Positions 21,478-33,816 of a DNA stretch of 57,500 nt are shown in pieces. The notes under the pieces were generated by a model that searched no databases, was not told the DNA's origin, and was given only the letters and a program-made list of their open reading frames with translations. The position numbers and the translations under genes were made by a program. The stretch's first letter is position 1, and each line of letters opens with the position of its first letter. The stretch comes from Neocallimastix lanati (nom. inval.). Its lineage: Eukaryota > Neocallimastigomycota > Neocallimastigomycetes > Neocallimastigales > Neocallimastigaceae. Location of the stretch: the NCBI GenBank assembly GCA_016946835.1, contig JACVTC010000035.1:1162501-1220000 (forward strand), written 5' to 3'.

Positions 21478-24400
21478 ATGAAGATTTCGTTTCTTTTATT
21501 GGTATCATTAGCTGTTGCCTCGAAGGTTTCAGCTGATTCTAGTTGCTGGGCAGATGCTCTCGGATACAACTGTTGTATTTATACAAAAGAAGTAATTTAC
21601 ACAGATGAAAGTGGAGATTGGGGTGTAGAAAATAATGAATGGTGTGGTATTATTGAAACAAAAGAAAAAACCAATTGTTGGGCAAATATACTTGGTTATC
21701 AATGCTGTGAAAATACTAAAGAAGTATTTTTAAAGGATGAAAGTGGTAGTTGGGGTATTGAAAATGACGATTGGTGTGGTATAGTTCAAGAAGCTCCTGT
21801 ATCTACTACGACAAATAAACCTGTTACTACTACAACAAATAAACCTGTTACAACTACGACAAATAAACCAGTTTCTACTGTAACAAATGAAGAGGGTGAT
21901 ATAACAACTAAATATATTAAAAATCCTTCATTTGAGCAGGATAACGTAAATAGTCTTTCCAAGGATAGTACCCGTGGTGCCTTCGTTGCCACAAGCGTCG
22001 TTAACTGGAAACTTTCTGGAAGTTATGGAGTGAGTGACATCATGACATCTTCTGCCACTGCCACGGACAATAACTTTGGTGCACCAGGTAACCCATCAGA
22101 TGGTAAACAGATGTACTATATTCGTAATGCATGGAATGCTTCTTCGGCATCATTACTTCAAAGTGTGACTTTGCCTGCTGGAATCTATAAACTTACGATT
22201 GACAACAAATGTGTAACTGCATCAAGTCATGCAGCTTATCTTGTTGCAGGTGAGGACAATGTTACCCTTCCTTTCAAGGATTCTTTACCAAGTAAATGGA
22301 CAACTACTGAGCTATTGTTCACACTCTCTCGTGACACAACTCTTAACATTGGTATAGAGGTTGAATTCGGTAGTGGTTCTGGAGGAAGTGTGTTGGTGGA
22401 TAACTTCCGCCTCTATCGTCTTCCAAATAATACTGAAGTGTCAAATGAACCAAAAGAAAACGATGTTCCTTCCTTCACCGAAGGAGTAATCAACAATAAT
22501 TTCGTGCCTGAGGCTGAAATGAAGCATGATCTTCTTCAAATGCTTGCTGACTTTTCGACATATATGGTAAATGACTTCCAGGAATGTGTAGCACCTAATA
22601 GTTTAGGTGAAAAGTGCGGATGCTTCAAGGGGGAGAACACCATGGCTAATGATGAAAGAGGAGTACGTCCAAATGCTGATCTCTCTATGATTTGTGCTTT
22701 CCTCGTAAAGTATGCAAAGCCACAAGGAATAAAACTTCCGCAAGGTGTCACTTACAGCAAACTTGAAGACATGGCTATGAAGTCTCTCGTATTTGCTTAC
22801 TCCACACACAAAGCAAATAAGTTGAAGGTATGTTCTGGAAACAACTACTGGGGTTCTACTTCAGTGAATGATAGTGTTTGGGAATCTAGTCTCTGGGCCA
22901 TGTCTGTGGCTTATTCTGCTTATTTCCAATGGGACAAGCTCTCCTCTGGACAAAAGGGATACATAGAAAAACTTCTCAAGGCAGAGTGTAACTATGAGTT
23001 ATACCGCTCAATCCCTACAGGCTATGAAGGCGATACTAAGGCAGAAGAGAATGGATGGGAAGCAGACGTACTTGCTGCAACACTTGGTCTTTTCCCTGAC
23101 GATAATCTTGCAAGTAAGTGGTTCGAACGTATGCGTGAAATGGCAATCAATTCTTACTCTCATCCAAGCGATGCTAATAACAGAACAGTTATTGATAAGT
23201 GGTATGACAGCAAGACAGTGGCTAACCTCTATAAGGGACAAAACCTCTATGACGACTACTCACTTCAGAATCATAATCTTTTCCATACCTCTTATCAAAA
23301 TGTAGTTCAACAAGAACTTGGTGAGGCTACACTTGCACTTAAAATGTTCCAATTAGGCTTGAAGGGTAATGAAAAGTGGAAGAGTAACGCACTTATGCAT
23401 CACAATCAAGAAGTTCAAGATAATATACTCAACTGGCTTGCTTTAGCAGATGGAGAACTTGCAATGCCAAATGGTAATGACTGGTCACTTTTCCTCTATG
23501 ATCAAATTACATCATACTCAACACAAGCTTGTTTCCTTAGGGATCCAAATGCCCTTATGCTTGAAAATCTTGCTTATAAGTACATCAAGGCTCGTCAGAA
23601 GACCACCTCAGACGGTTCATGGCTTCTTCGTCCTGATGTTGGTGCTCGTCGTATGGGAGTAGAAGCTCATCGTGTAATGATGACCTATCTCATGCACGAC
23701 ATACTCTCCACCAAAGATATTACTCCTACCTCTTGGGAAGATTTCAACCGCAAATATGCTGAGGCCCGTATGATTCCTAGACAAAACATTGTCCGTGCTT
23801 CCACAGACTACCGTTTCTCTTGCTTCTCTTGGTCAAAGGGCTTAAAGAGCTATACTGGTTATTTCGCTGCTAATTCTGTCGATAAGAACAAGATTGTTGT
23901 ACCTTACCGTGCATACAATACCGGTAATCTCATTGGTTGGTATGAAGTCAGCGGAAAGAGTACAAATGCTAGTCCTATTATTTCTGGAACCTATCAACTC
24001 AAGGGCAACAGCTACGTAATGAACGGTGAACTTAGTTGTAATGATGGAACGCTCGATAACCGTTTCGCCATATATTCTACACCAAATAACGCTATTATAT
24101 ACCTTGACTATGTGACTGCCAATAGTGATGTTACTATCACCGCTGAAAAGGGTGGTTTACTTGCCATTTCTACTGATGAATTAATGAAAACAAAGCGTAC
24201 ACTCTACTTTGACAGATATGCTAATGTATATGGTCAAGGAGAGGTGACATCTTCTATAAATGGAGACGTTCTTGCCTACAAGCAATACGATGGTGCTTCC
24301 TTTGTTCAAATTAATAGTGATTGGGTAAATGTAGATAATGAACTTGGTGTAGTTAGTATGAACGGTAAGAAAATTGCATTCGGAGACCGTGGAGCCAATA

Positions 24401-24975
24401 ACTCAATATATACCTCTAAACTCTACCCAATGTACAATAAAAAGAATCGTCAAGTAAAGAAGAATGAGGTCGTTGATGCCCGTAACCTTGTATATTACAG
24501 TCTTACTAATGCTGAAGAGACAAAATCCTATGCTGATGCTGTAATGAAGCTTAGTGATAAGTTAGCCCAGGGATGGAATGGTATTATTGCCTCAGATCGT
24601 GAAGGTGCCTACATTCTTATCAGTAATTTCAAGGGCCAAGAAAGATGTACACTCTCCGACCTCAAATATGGTACATACGCTCCAGTATTCTTTGAGAAAA
24701 CAAGTATTGTCAATGGAGCATCAACCGTCAGTATCTCACTTAAACAGAACACCTCATACGTTCAAACTATTTCCATTGCCATTGTAGGTGGTAAGGAACT
24801 TGAATGTAAAATGGAAAGTGATGGTGTAGCTTACGTTACTTCAAAGTATGATGAAACTATTGGTGTTGTTATACCAGGTAATGAGAATAACGTCAGTAAT
24901 ATTAATGTGAAGAAAAACGTTACATATAAAGTATATCGTGGTACTAATGGTAAGGTCTATGCTGAAAGCAACTAA
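21478..24975 (+). CDS. Secreted dockerin-bearing (alpha/alpha)-toroid enzyme, polysaccharide-lyase-like
   Basis: 1,165 residues, no intron. Residues 1-19 form a signal peptide (MKISFLLLVSLAVASKVSA). Two fungal dockerin (CBM10-type) modules follow at about 22-58 and 66-102, each starting CWA..LGY.CC and ending W.G.EN..WCGI, which dock enzymes into the fungal cellulosome. A Thr/Lys/Pro linker with TTTNKPV repeats (about 104-139) leads to a beta-sandwich, CBM-like domain starting NPSFEQ (about 146-316), of the kind common in Bacteroidetes enzymes. About 340-770 is helical with toroid-like motifs (NGWEADVLAATLG, SLQNHNLFHTSYQN, WLLRPDVGARRMGVEAHR). About 780-1165 is beta-rich. Toroid plus beta-sandwich is the layout of several polysaccharide-lyase families (PL8, PL12, PL17, PL21), but no diagnostic PL8 motif was confirmed, so family and substrate are open. 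GC in sampled lines is 28% in the dockerin part and 38% in the catalytic part, suggesting a transferred bacterial domain. Confidence 0.85.
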   Translation: MKISFLLLVSLAVASKVSADSSCWADALGYNCCIYTKEVIYTDESGDWGVENNEWCGIIETKEKTNCWANILGYQCCENTKEVFLKDESGSWGIENDDWCGIVQEAPVSTTTNKPVTTTTNKPVTTTTNKPVSTVTNEEGDITTKYIKNPSFEQDNVNSLSKDSTRGAFVATSVVNWKLSGSYGVSDIMTSSATATDNNFGAPGNPSDGKQMYYIRNAWNASSASLLQSVTLPAGIYKLTIDNKCVTASSHAAYLVAGEDNVTLPFKDSLPSKWTTTELLFTLSRDTTLNIGIEVEFGSGSGGSVLVDNFRLYRLPNNTEVSNEPKENDVPSFTEGVINNNFVPEAEMKHDLLQMLADFSTYMVNDFQECVAPNSLGEKCGCFKGENTMANDERGVRPNADLSMICAFLVKYAKPQGIKLPQGVTYSKLEDMAMKSLVFAYSTHKANKLKVCSGNNYWGSTSVNDSVWESSLWAMSVAYSAYFQWDKLSSGQKGYIEKLLKAECNYELYRSIPTGYEGDTKAEENGWEADVLAATLGLFPDDNLASKWFERMREMAINSYSHPSDANNRTVIDKWYDSKTVANLYKGQNLYDDYSLQNHNLFHTSYQNVVQQELGEATLALKMFQLGLKGNEKWKSNALMHHNQEVQDNILNWLALADGELAMPNGNDWSLFLYDQITSYSTQACFLRDPNALMLENLAYKYIKARQKTTSDGSWLLRPDVGARRMGVEAHRVMMTYLMHDILSTKDITPTSWEDFNRKYAEARMIPRQNIVRASTDYRFSCFSWSKGLKSYTGYFAANSVDKNKIVVPYRAYNTGNLIGWYEVSGKSTNASPIISGTYQLKGNSYVMNGELSCNDGTLDNRFAIYSTPNNAIIYLDYVTANSDVTITAEKGGLLAISTDELMKTKRTLYFDRYANVYGQGEVTSSINGDVLAYKQYDGASFVQINSDWVNVDNELGVVSMNGKKIAFGDRGANNSIYTSKLYPMYNKKNRQVKKNEVVDARNLVYYSLTNAEETKSYADAVMKLSDKLAQGWNGIIASDREGAYILISNFKGQERCTLSDLKYGTYAPVFFEKTSIVNGASTVSISLKQNTSYVQTISIAIVGGKELECKMESDGVAYVTSKYDETIGVVIPGNENNVSNINVKKNVTYKVYRGTNGKVYAESN

Positions 24976-25380
24976 AAAATAATTAGTTAACAATACTTTT
25001 ATAAAATATTTAAAGCCAATGATTCAAAGCATTTCCTTTTTTCTTTCAAGATTTAAAAATATTACTTTTTTTTTTTTTTTTTTTAATCTTAATAATAATA
25101 ATAAAATCTATGTAATTTTTTTTTTTTTTTTTTTTTTTTGTAATTATAAACAATTTCATTCTATGTAATTTTTACTTTTTGGGGCTTTATCAACAAACAA
25201 GAGAAAAAAAAAAAAAAAAAAAGACTATTGGAAGGGTTTTCATGTATAATATAATTAAATACAATAAATATAATTAAAGCACCATAAAAATTAAAAATAA
25301 AAAAAAAAATAAAAAAATTGAATTAATTAATTAATTAATTAATTATAAAAATCAGTAATTAAAATAAATTATAAAAAAAA

Positions 25381-25411
<31 letters not shown>

Positions 25412-26042
25412 ATATAATTTAAAAAAAATTTTTATTAAAACTTTTTACTGTTAAGTTATTATAAAATATATAAAATTTTTATTATACTAAAATATTTATG
25501 GATATATTTATAAATATCTAAGATTGTATTAAAATGATATAAGTTAATATATATTTTTTTAAAATATTTTTTAAAATAAAATATATAATTTTTTTTTTTT
25601 TTTAAAAAAATATAATATTAATACCAAAAAAAATTCTTTAACTAATTTTTTTTTTTTTTTTTTTTTTTTTTGTTTTTTGTTTTTTAATTAATATATATAA
25701 ATATATAGATATTAGATAAATTATAATATTTTTTTTTTTTTTTTTTTTTTAAATTAATGATAAAATGCGAAAAATACAATAAATATTATTAAAATCAGTT
25801 TTAAAATAATAATAATTTATATAAAGTAATATGGATTAAATATATATTAACAATTTCTTTTGTTTATATATTAAAAAAAAAAAAAATTATTCTTAATATT
25901 ATTATTCCTTAATATTTTATATATACATATTTTATTAAATTTTTACACCTTTTTTTTTTTTTTTTTATTTTATTTTATTTTATTTTATGAAGATCATTTT
26001 AATAAATAAAAAATCCTCCGTTATAAAATATTATTCTAACAT
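24976..26042. other. Downstream spacer with long T and A runs
   Basis: 3' flank of the dockerin enzyme. It holds repeated poly-T runs of 18-26 bases (25063-25085, 25119-25139, 25648-25670, 25728-25750), TTAA and AAAT microsatellites, and TATTTTATTTTATTT near 25965. No gene. Confidence 0.6.
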
Positions 26043-26086
26043 ATTATTGGATAGACATATATATATATATATGTCTATCCAATAAT
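26043..26086. repeat. 44-bp perfect palindrome
   Basis: ATTATTGGATAGACAT (26043-26058), a 12-bp AT alternation, then ATGTCTATCCAATAAT (26071-26086). The arms are exact inverted copies with no spacer, so the DNA can form a cruciform or the RNA a long hairpin. No relation to a gene is evident. Confidence 0.95.
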
Positions 26087-26170
26087 TGTACAATAAATTA
26101 AATATACAAGTTATGAAAAAAAAAAATTAATCTGTTAAGAAGAATTATCAATAATAATAATAATAATAAT

Positions 26171-26290
26171 TGTTAGAATACGTGAAATATATGAAATAAA
26201 TCAAACAATAAGATTAATTATAACAATGAAATAATTTAACACAAATAAAATTAATTTAACATATAGATCTATATCAAATGGAAATAGAAA
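26171..26290 (+). mobile_element. Copia-type LTR fragment
   Basis: Begins TGTTAGAATACGTGAAATAT. This is close to the starts of the LTRs at 264 (minus) and 47810 (plus) but diverges after about 35 bases. It follows an AAT run. Just after it, 26315-26400 reads FEYATSKNGYYLTKYRWYN on the plus strand, an unassigned coding remnant. Confidence 0.45.
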
Positions 26291-26622
26291 AATAATATAT
26301 TTTAACCACAATAGTTCTTTTGAATATGCTACATCAAAAAATGGTTATTATCTTACTAAATACAGATGGTATAATAGTAAAGAAAAAAAAATCCTCTTCA
26401 CAAAGTTCTAGTCCTTCTTGTGATATGCTTACAAAAGTGATAATAAATATAATAGTGAAATGAGAGGAGAGAGTTGTTAGATGTTATAATTATTAATGTG
26501 AGATGATTCGATGATTAATATAGAAATAATAAAATAATAATAATCATAATAATAATAAAATATTTATTAATATTTATTAATATTTTACTATTTACTATTT
26601 ATTATTTCCATTATTAATTAAA

Positions 26623-27465
26623 TTAATCACCACCACCTCCATCACCTCCTCCACCATCACCACCACCACCATCGCCACCATCACCCCATCCTTCTCCAAA
26701 ACCTCCATAGCCATCGGTATTACAATCACCGTAGTGAAAACCTAAATCAATATAATCATTATCATCATTACCATTATTACCATCACCATCACCATTATCA
26801 TCATCATTATCATTATTTTCATCATCATCACTGGAATCAAAGTCTAATCTTTCCTTATTGCGTCTTCTTATTCTTTTATTTACATAGGAAAAACGATCTG
26901 AAAAGAAGGCTGCTAATCCCATCATAAAGATGATATCTACGTTTGGAGCAATTTCCAGAGTACATTTGGTTCGAGTATGATTATCTCTTATGATTTTTGC
27001 AATTAATGGAGCACCTTCTTTTTCTTTACCATAAAATATACCACATACTACTAATTTTCTATCACTATTCATTTGAAGATATTCTTCTTCTCCTCTGATT
27101 AAATTTTTTACGCTAATTTTATAATTACTTTTGGAATTACGACACTTAATTTGGGAAACTAATATACTTTTATCATTTCCAATGTAAACATCTTTTCTTA
27201 TTTTTTTTTCTTGACTTTCTTTAATTTTTAATAGAGGTACATTGTCTAAAGTGCATATGACACTTGATGAAGGTTTATGTTTACCCTTATAGTATTTAAT
27301 GCCATCTGTTCCTTTGACCTTAAGATTATATTTTGCAAAACTACTTTTAGCTCTTTCAAGAATATATTCCTTTGGTGATTGACTAATATATTTACGATCA
27401 ACAACAGCAAACTCCCTGGTCGGTGGTTGTATCGGTTTATCATATAATTCTTTAAAATAGCCCAT
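26623..27465 (-). CDS. LURP-one-related (LOR) domain protein with acidic/Gly-rich tail
   Basis: 280 residues, single exon. Residues about 25-195 match the LOR (tubby-like beta-barrel) pattern: a beta-hairpin with LDNVPLLKIKE, a basic strand with KKIRKDVYIGNDKSILVSQI, VVCGIFYGKEKEGAPLIAKI, and the hydrophobic C-terminal helix NVDIIFMMGLAAFFSD. In the family this helix fills the barrel, much like a tubby fold or scramblase core. The molecular function of LOR proteins is not settled. Residues about 205-245 are Asp/Asn-rich and 255-280 are GGGGD repeats, a tail not typical of the family. No signal peptide. The start is the first ATG; an A/T-rich leader and a poly-T run (27487-27509) lie just upstream. 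Confidence 0.8.
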   Translation of the reverse strand: MGYFKELYDKPIQPPTREFAVVDRKYISQSPKEYILERAKSSFAKYNLKVKGTDGIKYYKGKHKPSSSVICTLDNVPLLKIKESQEKKIRKDVYIGNDKSILVSQIKCRNSKSNYKISVKNLIRGEEEYLQMNSDRKLVVCGIFYGKEKEGAPLIAKIIRDNHTRTKCTLEIAPNVDIIFMMGLAAFFSDRFSYVNKRIRRRNKERLDFDSSDDDENNDNDDDNGDGDGNNGNDDNDYIDLGFHYGDCNTDGYGGFGEGWGDGGDGGGGDGGGGDGGGGD

Positions 27466-28560
27466 TTCTTATTTATTTTATTAAAGTTTTTTTTTTTTTT
27501 TTTTTTTTTAGAAAATATAAAAAAACTTAGTACATATATATTAAATAATTAATATTGAATAAATAATAATGATTGATAACAGTATAATATATCTATTAAT
27601 ATTATAATGTTATACTAAAGTTGTAGTAAAATTCTAACTTTCAAGAAAGAACTATTTTACAACTTTTAATGATAAAAATTATAAAAAGAAACTTTGTTTA
27701 TTTTTTTATAAAAATAAACTATTAATTTTACACAAAATTTATTTTATAAATAATTACACAAAAATTATTTATAATTCAAAGAAGTTATATTCTCAATAAT
27801 ATAACTTAAAAATATTAATTATTTATTATTTAATTTATTAATAATACTTCATTATATTTGACTAATTATTTCTTCTCTTTTCATAAAAAGTCCCCTTCTA
27901 AACGTTTATTTACATTTTCTTTTTATGAATTATTATTCTTTTTAGATTAATATAGTTCATAACTTAATTTAATATATTTCTTAATAATATAATATAACAA
28001 AGACATAAAATAATATATAATAAGGTTTAAAGATAATATATTATACTAATTTAGAGTAATTAAAATATAATTTTAATATAACTTTAAAGAATATAGAAAT
28101 ATAAATTAATATAACTTTTCTAATACATTAATTTGATACATTTGTATTGATTTTCTTTGTTTACATTTTTTTTATGAAATTTACTTAATATCTTGAAAAT
28201 TCTTTATCAATGATCATAATAATAATTGACAATAATAATTAGTAATAATTATAATAATAATTGATAATAATCATAATTATGAATAAATATCAATATTTTT
28301 TTTTTTTTTACAAAATAAAAAAAAAAACAATATAATTATGAAATAATAGGTAATATAATATAAAATTTTAGAATAAAAATAATAAAAATAATAAAAATAA
28401 AATAAAAATTATTTAGAATGTAAAATAAACTAAAAAGTCAATTAAAGAAATAAATAAAAAAAAAAATAAAACAATAAAATAATAAATTAAATAAAAATTA
28501 TTTATTAATTTATCCTTTTTTAATTAAGAAATTATTCTAATATAAAATAAACTTTGATAT
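27466..28560. other. Gene-free AT-rich spacer
   Basis: No gene or RNA recognised. The block around 27840-28200 is slightly less monotonous (TCCCCTTCTAAACG near 27890) but has no sustained frame. Confidence 0.5.
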
Positions 28561-28639
28561 AGATTTTATAATACAATTAACAAATATTAATTAATTCTAT
28601 AATTATTAATATATAAATTAAAAATTTCTTAAGAATAAA

Positions 28640-28885
28640 GTTTATTATATTAAAATTTAATATTTTTATGATTATATTATTATTTAGTTGATGTCTTATA
28701 AAATGTAATAAGTTAGTGGCTTGCATATAATATACATAACATAAACATAATGCATTGGCATAAAATATAAAATTCATGTATTATTCATTAAATGGGCATA
28801 TTTAATTAAATTAAAATAAATAAAAAATTAAAGATTAAAATATCAAAAGATTAAGAGTCTCAGTGACTCCAGAGCAAACAAAATA
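28640..28885 (+). mobile_element. Copia LTR remnant upstream of a gag fragment
   Basis: Contains AGATTAAGAGTCTCA.TGACTC near 28850, also present in the LTR at the window start. It sits about 50 bp upstream of a copia-type gag start, where the end of a 5' LTR belongs. The left boundary is not defined. Confidence 0.45.
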
Positions 28886-28936
28886 TTAATTAAAAAGCAT
28901 TGAATAATAAATAATTAATTTATATATATAAAAAAA

Positions 28937-29509
28937 ATGGTTGACGGCAAAGAGAGAGTCGCAACTAAGGATTTATTAACCAAAGAAAATTATAAGCTTT
29001 GGTTACAAGAAATTGATTTACTTTTTATCTATGAATGTATGAATGGAGCTGATGATTATAATTACGAAGAAAACAATAAAATATATAGATAAAAGCAAAA
29101 TAAAAAAAAAATATATTTCTAAACATAAAAAAAATTAAGAGAAGAAAAAGATTATATTACGACATAAGTGTTACTGAAGATATGGTAAAAGCTGATATTA
29201 AGGTCAAATATTATCTTCATAATAGTATATCAGATGATATAAAAGTTAAAATAAATTTTCAATCACTTAGTACTTATCAAAAGCATAAACACTATAAGTG
29301 ACGAAAGAAGAATATCAGAGCTCATGGACAAATTGGAAGGTATGAGATATTCCAAAGAAAAAGATATATGTCTATTTATATCAGATCTTGAAATGGTATT
29401 TGAGGAATTGAGAGATTTAGAGTATAAAGTCTCGGATGAGAAAAAATACAATTACTTCTATGCTTTGCTTTCAGACGATTTAATTATTGAATCAAATATG
29501 AACATTTAA
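28937..29509 (+). pseudogene. Ty1/copia gag remnant
   Basis: An ATG at 28937 opens a 51-codon frame, MVDGKERVATKDLLTKENYK followed by LWLQEIDLLF. This matches the start of copia Gag (UBN2-type: a phrase like L-T-x-E-N-Y-x-x-W followed by a helix). It stops at 29092. After about 170 bp of broken frames, 29324-29509 gives a second Gag-like piece (RYSKEKDICLFISDLEMVFE..ALLSDDLI), resembling the copia Gag segment where monomers are counted off before the zinc knuckle. No pol follows. It probably belongs to the same family as the LTR pieces at 1-264 and 47810. Confidence 0.75.
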
Positions 29510-29751
29510 AATCCACCATTCCTCACTTAATATATTTGAAAGAATTAAAGAGCAAAGCAATAAAAAATAAAAATTATGTTACCTATAATTCTCAAATAAA
29601 ATATACTAAATAAAGAAACTTTAAAAGAAAAACAAACAAAAGAAGAGAAAAAAGATGTTTTATCTTTCAGAAAAGTATTTCAATTTTTTTTTAATATTTT
29701 TTTTTTTTTTGAATATTAAATTAGTAATAAAAAATAATCTAATAATAAATG

Positions 29752-29786
<35 letters not shown>

Positions 29787-29984
29787 TTTAACGATTATTT
29801 TCATATTATAAAATAGAGGCCTATGTATTGGAAACATTTTTTTTTTTTTTAAATGAAAAAAGAATAAAATTATTATAAAAAATTTTTAAATCACAATCTA
29901 TAATAAAATTATATTATTATTTTTCTTTTTTTTTTTTTAAAAAAAAAATTGTTTCTGTTGATTTTTTGATTTCATATAAATCTA

Positions 29985-30905
29985 TAATTTATATTTAAAA
30001 CTATTTTAATATTTATTTATATTATAAAATAATAATTTAAGCTATAATCAAATTTCAATTTTTACCTAAATCCATTGTCAATTTATCAAATTTGAAAACA
30101 TTATAAGTTATTGAAAATAAATAATAAAAAAAATAAATTTTTAATAAATTTTTAGTAATAAAAAACATTTTTAAAATATGAAAACAATAAAAATAAAAAA
30201 AAAGAATAAAAATAAATTTTATTTAAATATTAAAAATTTTTTAGTTTATTCAAAATTAATAAATAATATTTTTTTATAATATTAATAATATAAATTATTA
30301 TTACTATTATTATTATTAAATAAGAAAGAAATTTGGTATATTTCATTTATAATTATCTATATATAAATTTTAGCATGAACTATTTTATATTTAAATATTA
30401 GATATTTAGATGAAAACCCAATTTCATGTATTCCTGAATCTATTGGTAAATTATCTAAATTGGAAAAAGTATAAAAATATTAAAAATTAATTATTGTATA
30501 TTCAATTTTATATATAAAATATATATTTATTTATTAACTATTTACTTTTTTTTTTCAAATTTTAAGTGATAATGATAATAATAGGGGAAAATATTTACCA
30601 AAGAGTATACTTAATTTACAAATACAGATAGTAGATGAACAATAAATGTGATTTCAAGTGGATGTTCAGGTAATAAAGAGAGTTTTGTAGATATTTGTGG
30701 AGAAAAAAATGATTTCTAAGAATATTCTGATGACAGTTATGAATCAAGTAATACGAATATAAATTACTTGGTGGTGTCTTTTTTAGCTATCATTTCAATA
30801 GTAGTTCTATTGTCTTTTGTTATATATATTAAATATTTTAAGAATAATGGTAAAAATAAAAAAAATAAAAAAAAAGACTTGCATATAAAAGAGATAGTAG
30901 CATAA
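29985..30905 (+). pseudogene. LRR surface-protein gene remnant, C-terminal part with transmembrane segment
   Basis: Two leucine-rich-repeat exon remnants on the plus strand: about 30035-30105 (NNLSYNQIS, then broken) and about 30400-30470, which reads LDENPISCIPESIGKLSKLE. Each is flanked by AT-rich intron-like sequence. A last part (about 30570-30905, interrupted by stops) gives YLPKSILNLQIQ, a short Cys-containing stretch, and a clear membrane span, YLVVSFLAIISIVVLLSFVI, followed by a Lys-rich cytoplasmic tail. The architecture is a type I membrane LRR protein. Stops and lost splice sites suggest a pseudogene. Confidence 0.65.
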
Positions 30906-31273
30906 AAGAAACAGGTCATCCTATATTAGTTTAATTTATTTAAATATTATTTATTTATTCATTAATATTATTAGCTATTTATTTAAGCATTATTTAAGCA
31001 TTCATTTATATTTAATTAATTCATATAACCTTTCTTTAATAAAGTTATTAAAGTTATTAAAAGATTAAGATTAATGCATAGTTTGGTAATATCATTGGAC
31101 ACAAAATTATTAAAAAATGCTAATATAGAAAAAAAATTTAAAAAAATATACACTTTTTAAATTACAGTTTATTTCTCATGAAGAAAGTATTTAAAAAAAA
31201 AAAAAAAAGTGAAACAAAGAATTATTAATATATTTTTTATTGCTTTTTTTTAATGTAAAAAAAAAATAGAAAT

Positions 31274-33090
<1,817 letters not shown>

Positions 33091-33319
33091 GATATCATTT
33101 GTATGGCTTTTAATATCACATATATTAAAAAAAATTATTCTTATAAAAAAAATATAAAGACTTTATTATATTCTATTTTATTATTATTATTTTTTTTTCT
33201 GACTAAGAAAAGACTTTATTTAATTTATAATAATAATAATGTTACATGATTTAAATGAAAAAATAAAAAATAAAGTACATGAAATGAAATATTATATTTT
33301 ATATAATTATAAAAGTGCG

Positions 33320-33720
33320 TTAGAAGCAATAGTTTCTAACTTTTACCATTCATCGATGATAACGCCACATCCATTATTAGGAGTAATAATTTCAGTATAA
33401 GCGTTATCAACCGAATCTGTATCAGATCTTACACAGGAAGGTGAAAATCCATGCCTTATCATTTCGACGTTGACACTCTTAGCAACGGTAGATTCAACAG
33501 AATACCATTTCATCATCAATCTAAAAGATCAACAAATTAAAGGTATTACGTTTGTTAGAAACTCCGCAATCCCCACAAAATACGGAACAATCGACGAAGT
33601 TGAACTTTGTTTAAAAATATTGTCACCTAATTGTCTTCGTTCCTCATCATTAAGTTTAATTTTTTCATATATTGAACGTCCGCCAAGAAGAGCACTCAAT
33701 ATTAAGTAGTAAATATTATT
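33320..33720 (-). pseudogene. LINE C-terminal ORF remnant (copy 1)
   Basis: The minus strand reads LLGGRSIYEKIKLNDEERRQ, later IAEFLTNVIPLI, a stop, then WYSVESTVAKS and further open sequence to a TAA at about 33345. The block GGRS..(20-30 residues)..VVTAALLQSIIPI in the better LINE copy at 34134-34871 aligns with this. It is a decayed C-terminal end of a non-LTR retrotransposon ORF. Confidence 0.55.
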
Positions 33721-33816
33721 ATCATAATTCCTTTTCAGAATCTAAAGAAACATCCAAGAATTTTTGTTCAATTATCATAACAAACTTCAAAAAGAGACCA
33801 TCTAGAAAAGATTTTA

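Noticed and set aside
22536-23662. Several 60-100 codon frames inside the dockerin enzyme
   Set aside because: Shadows of the long coding frame in other frames; no protein features of their own.
21478-24975. Firm assignment of the toroid enzyme to PL8
   Set aside because: The fold layout is similar, but the conserved PL8 active-site phrases could not be found, so only a general lyase-like call is made.
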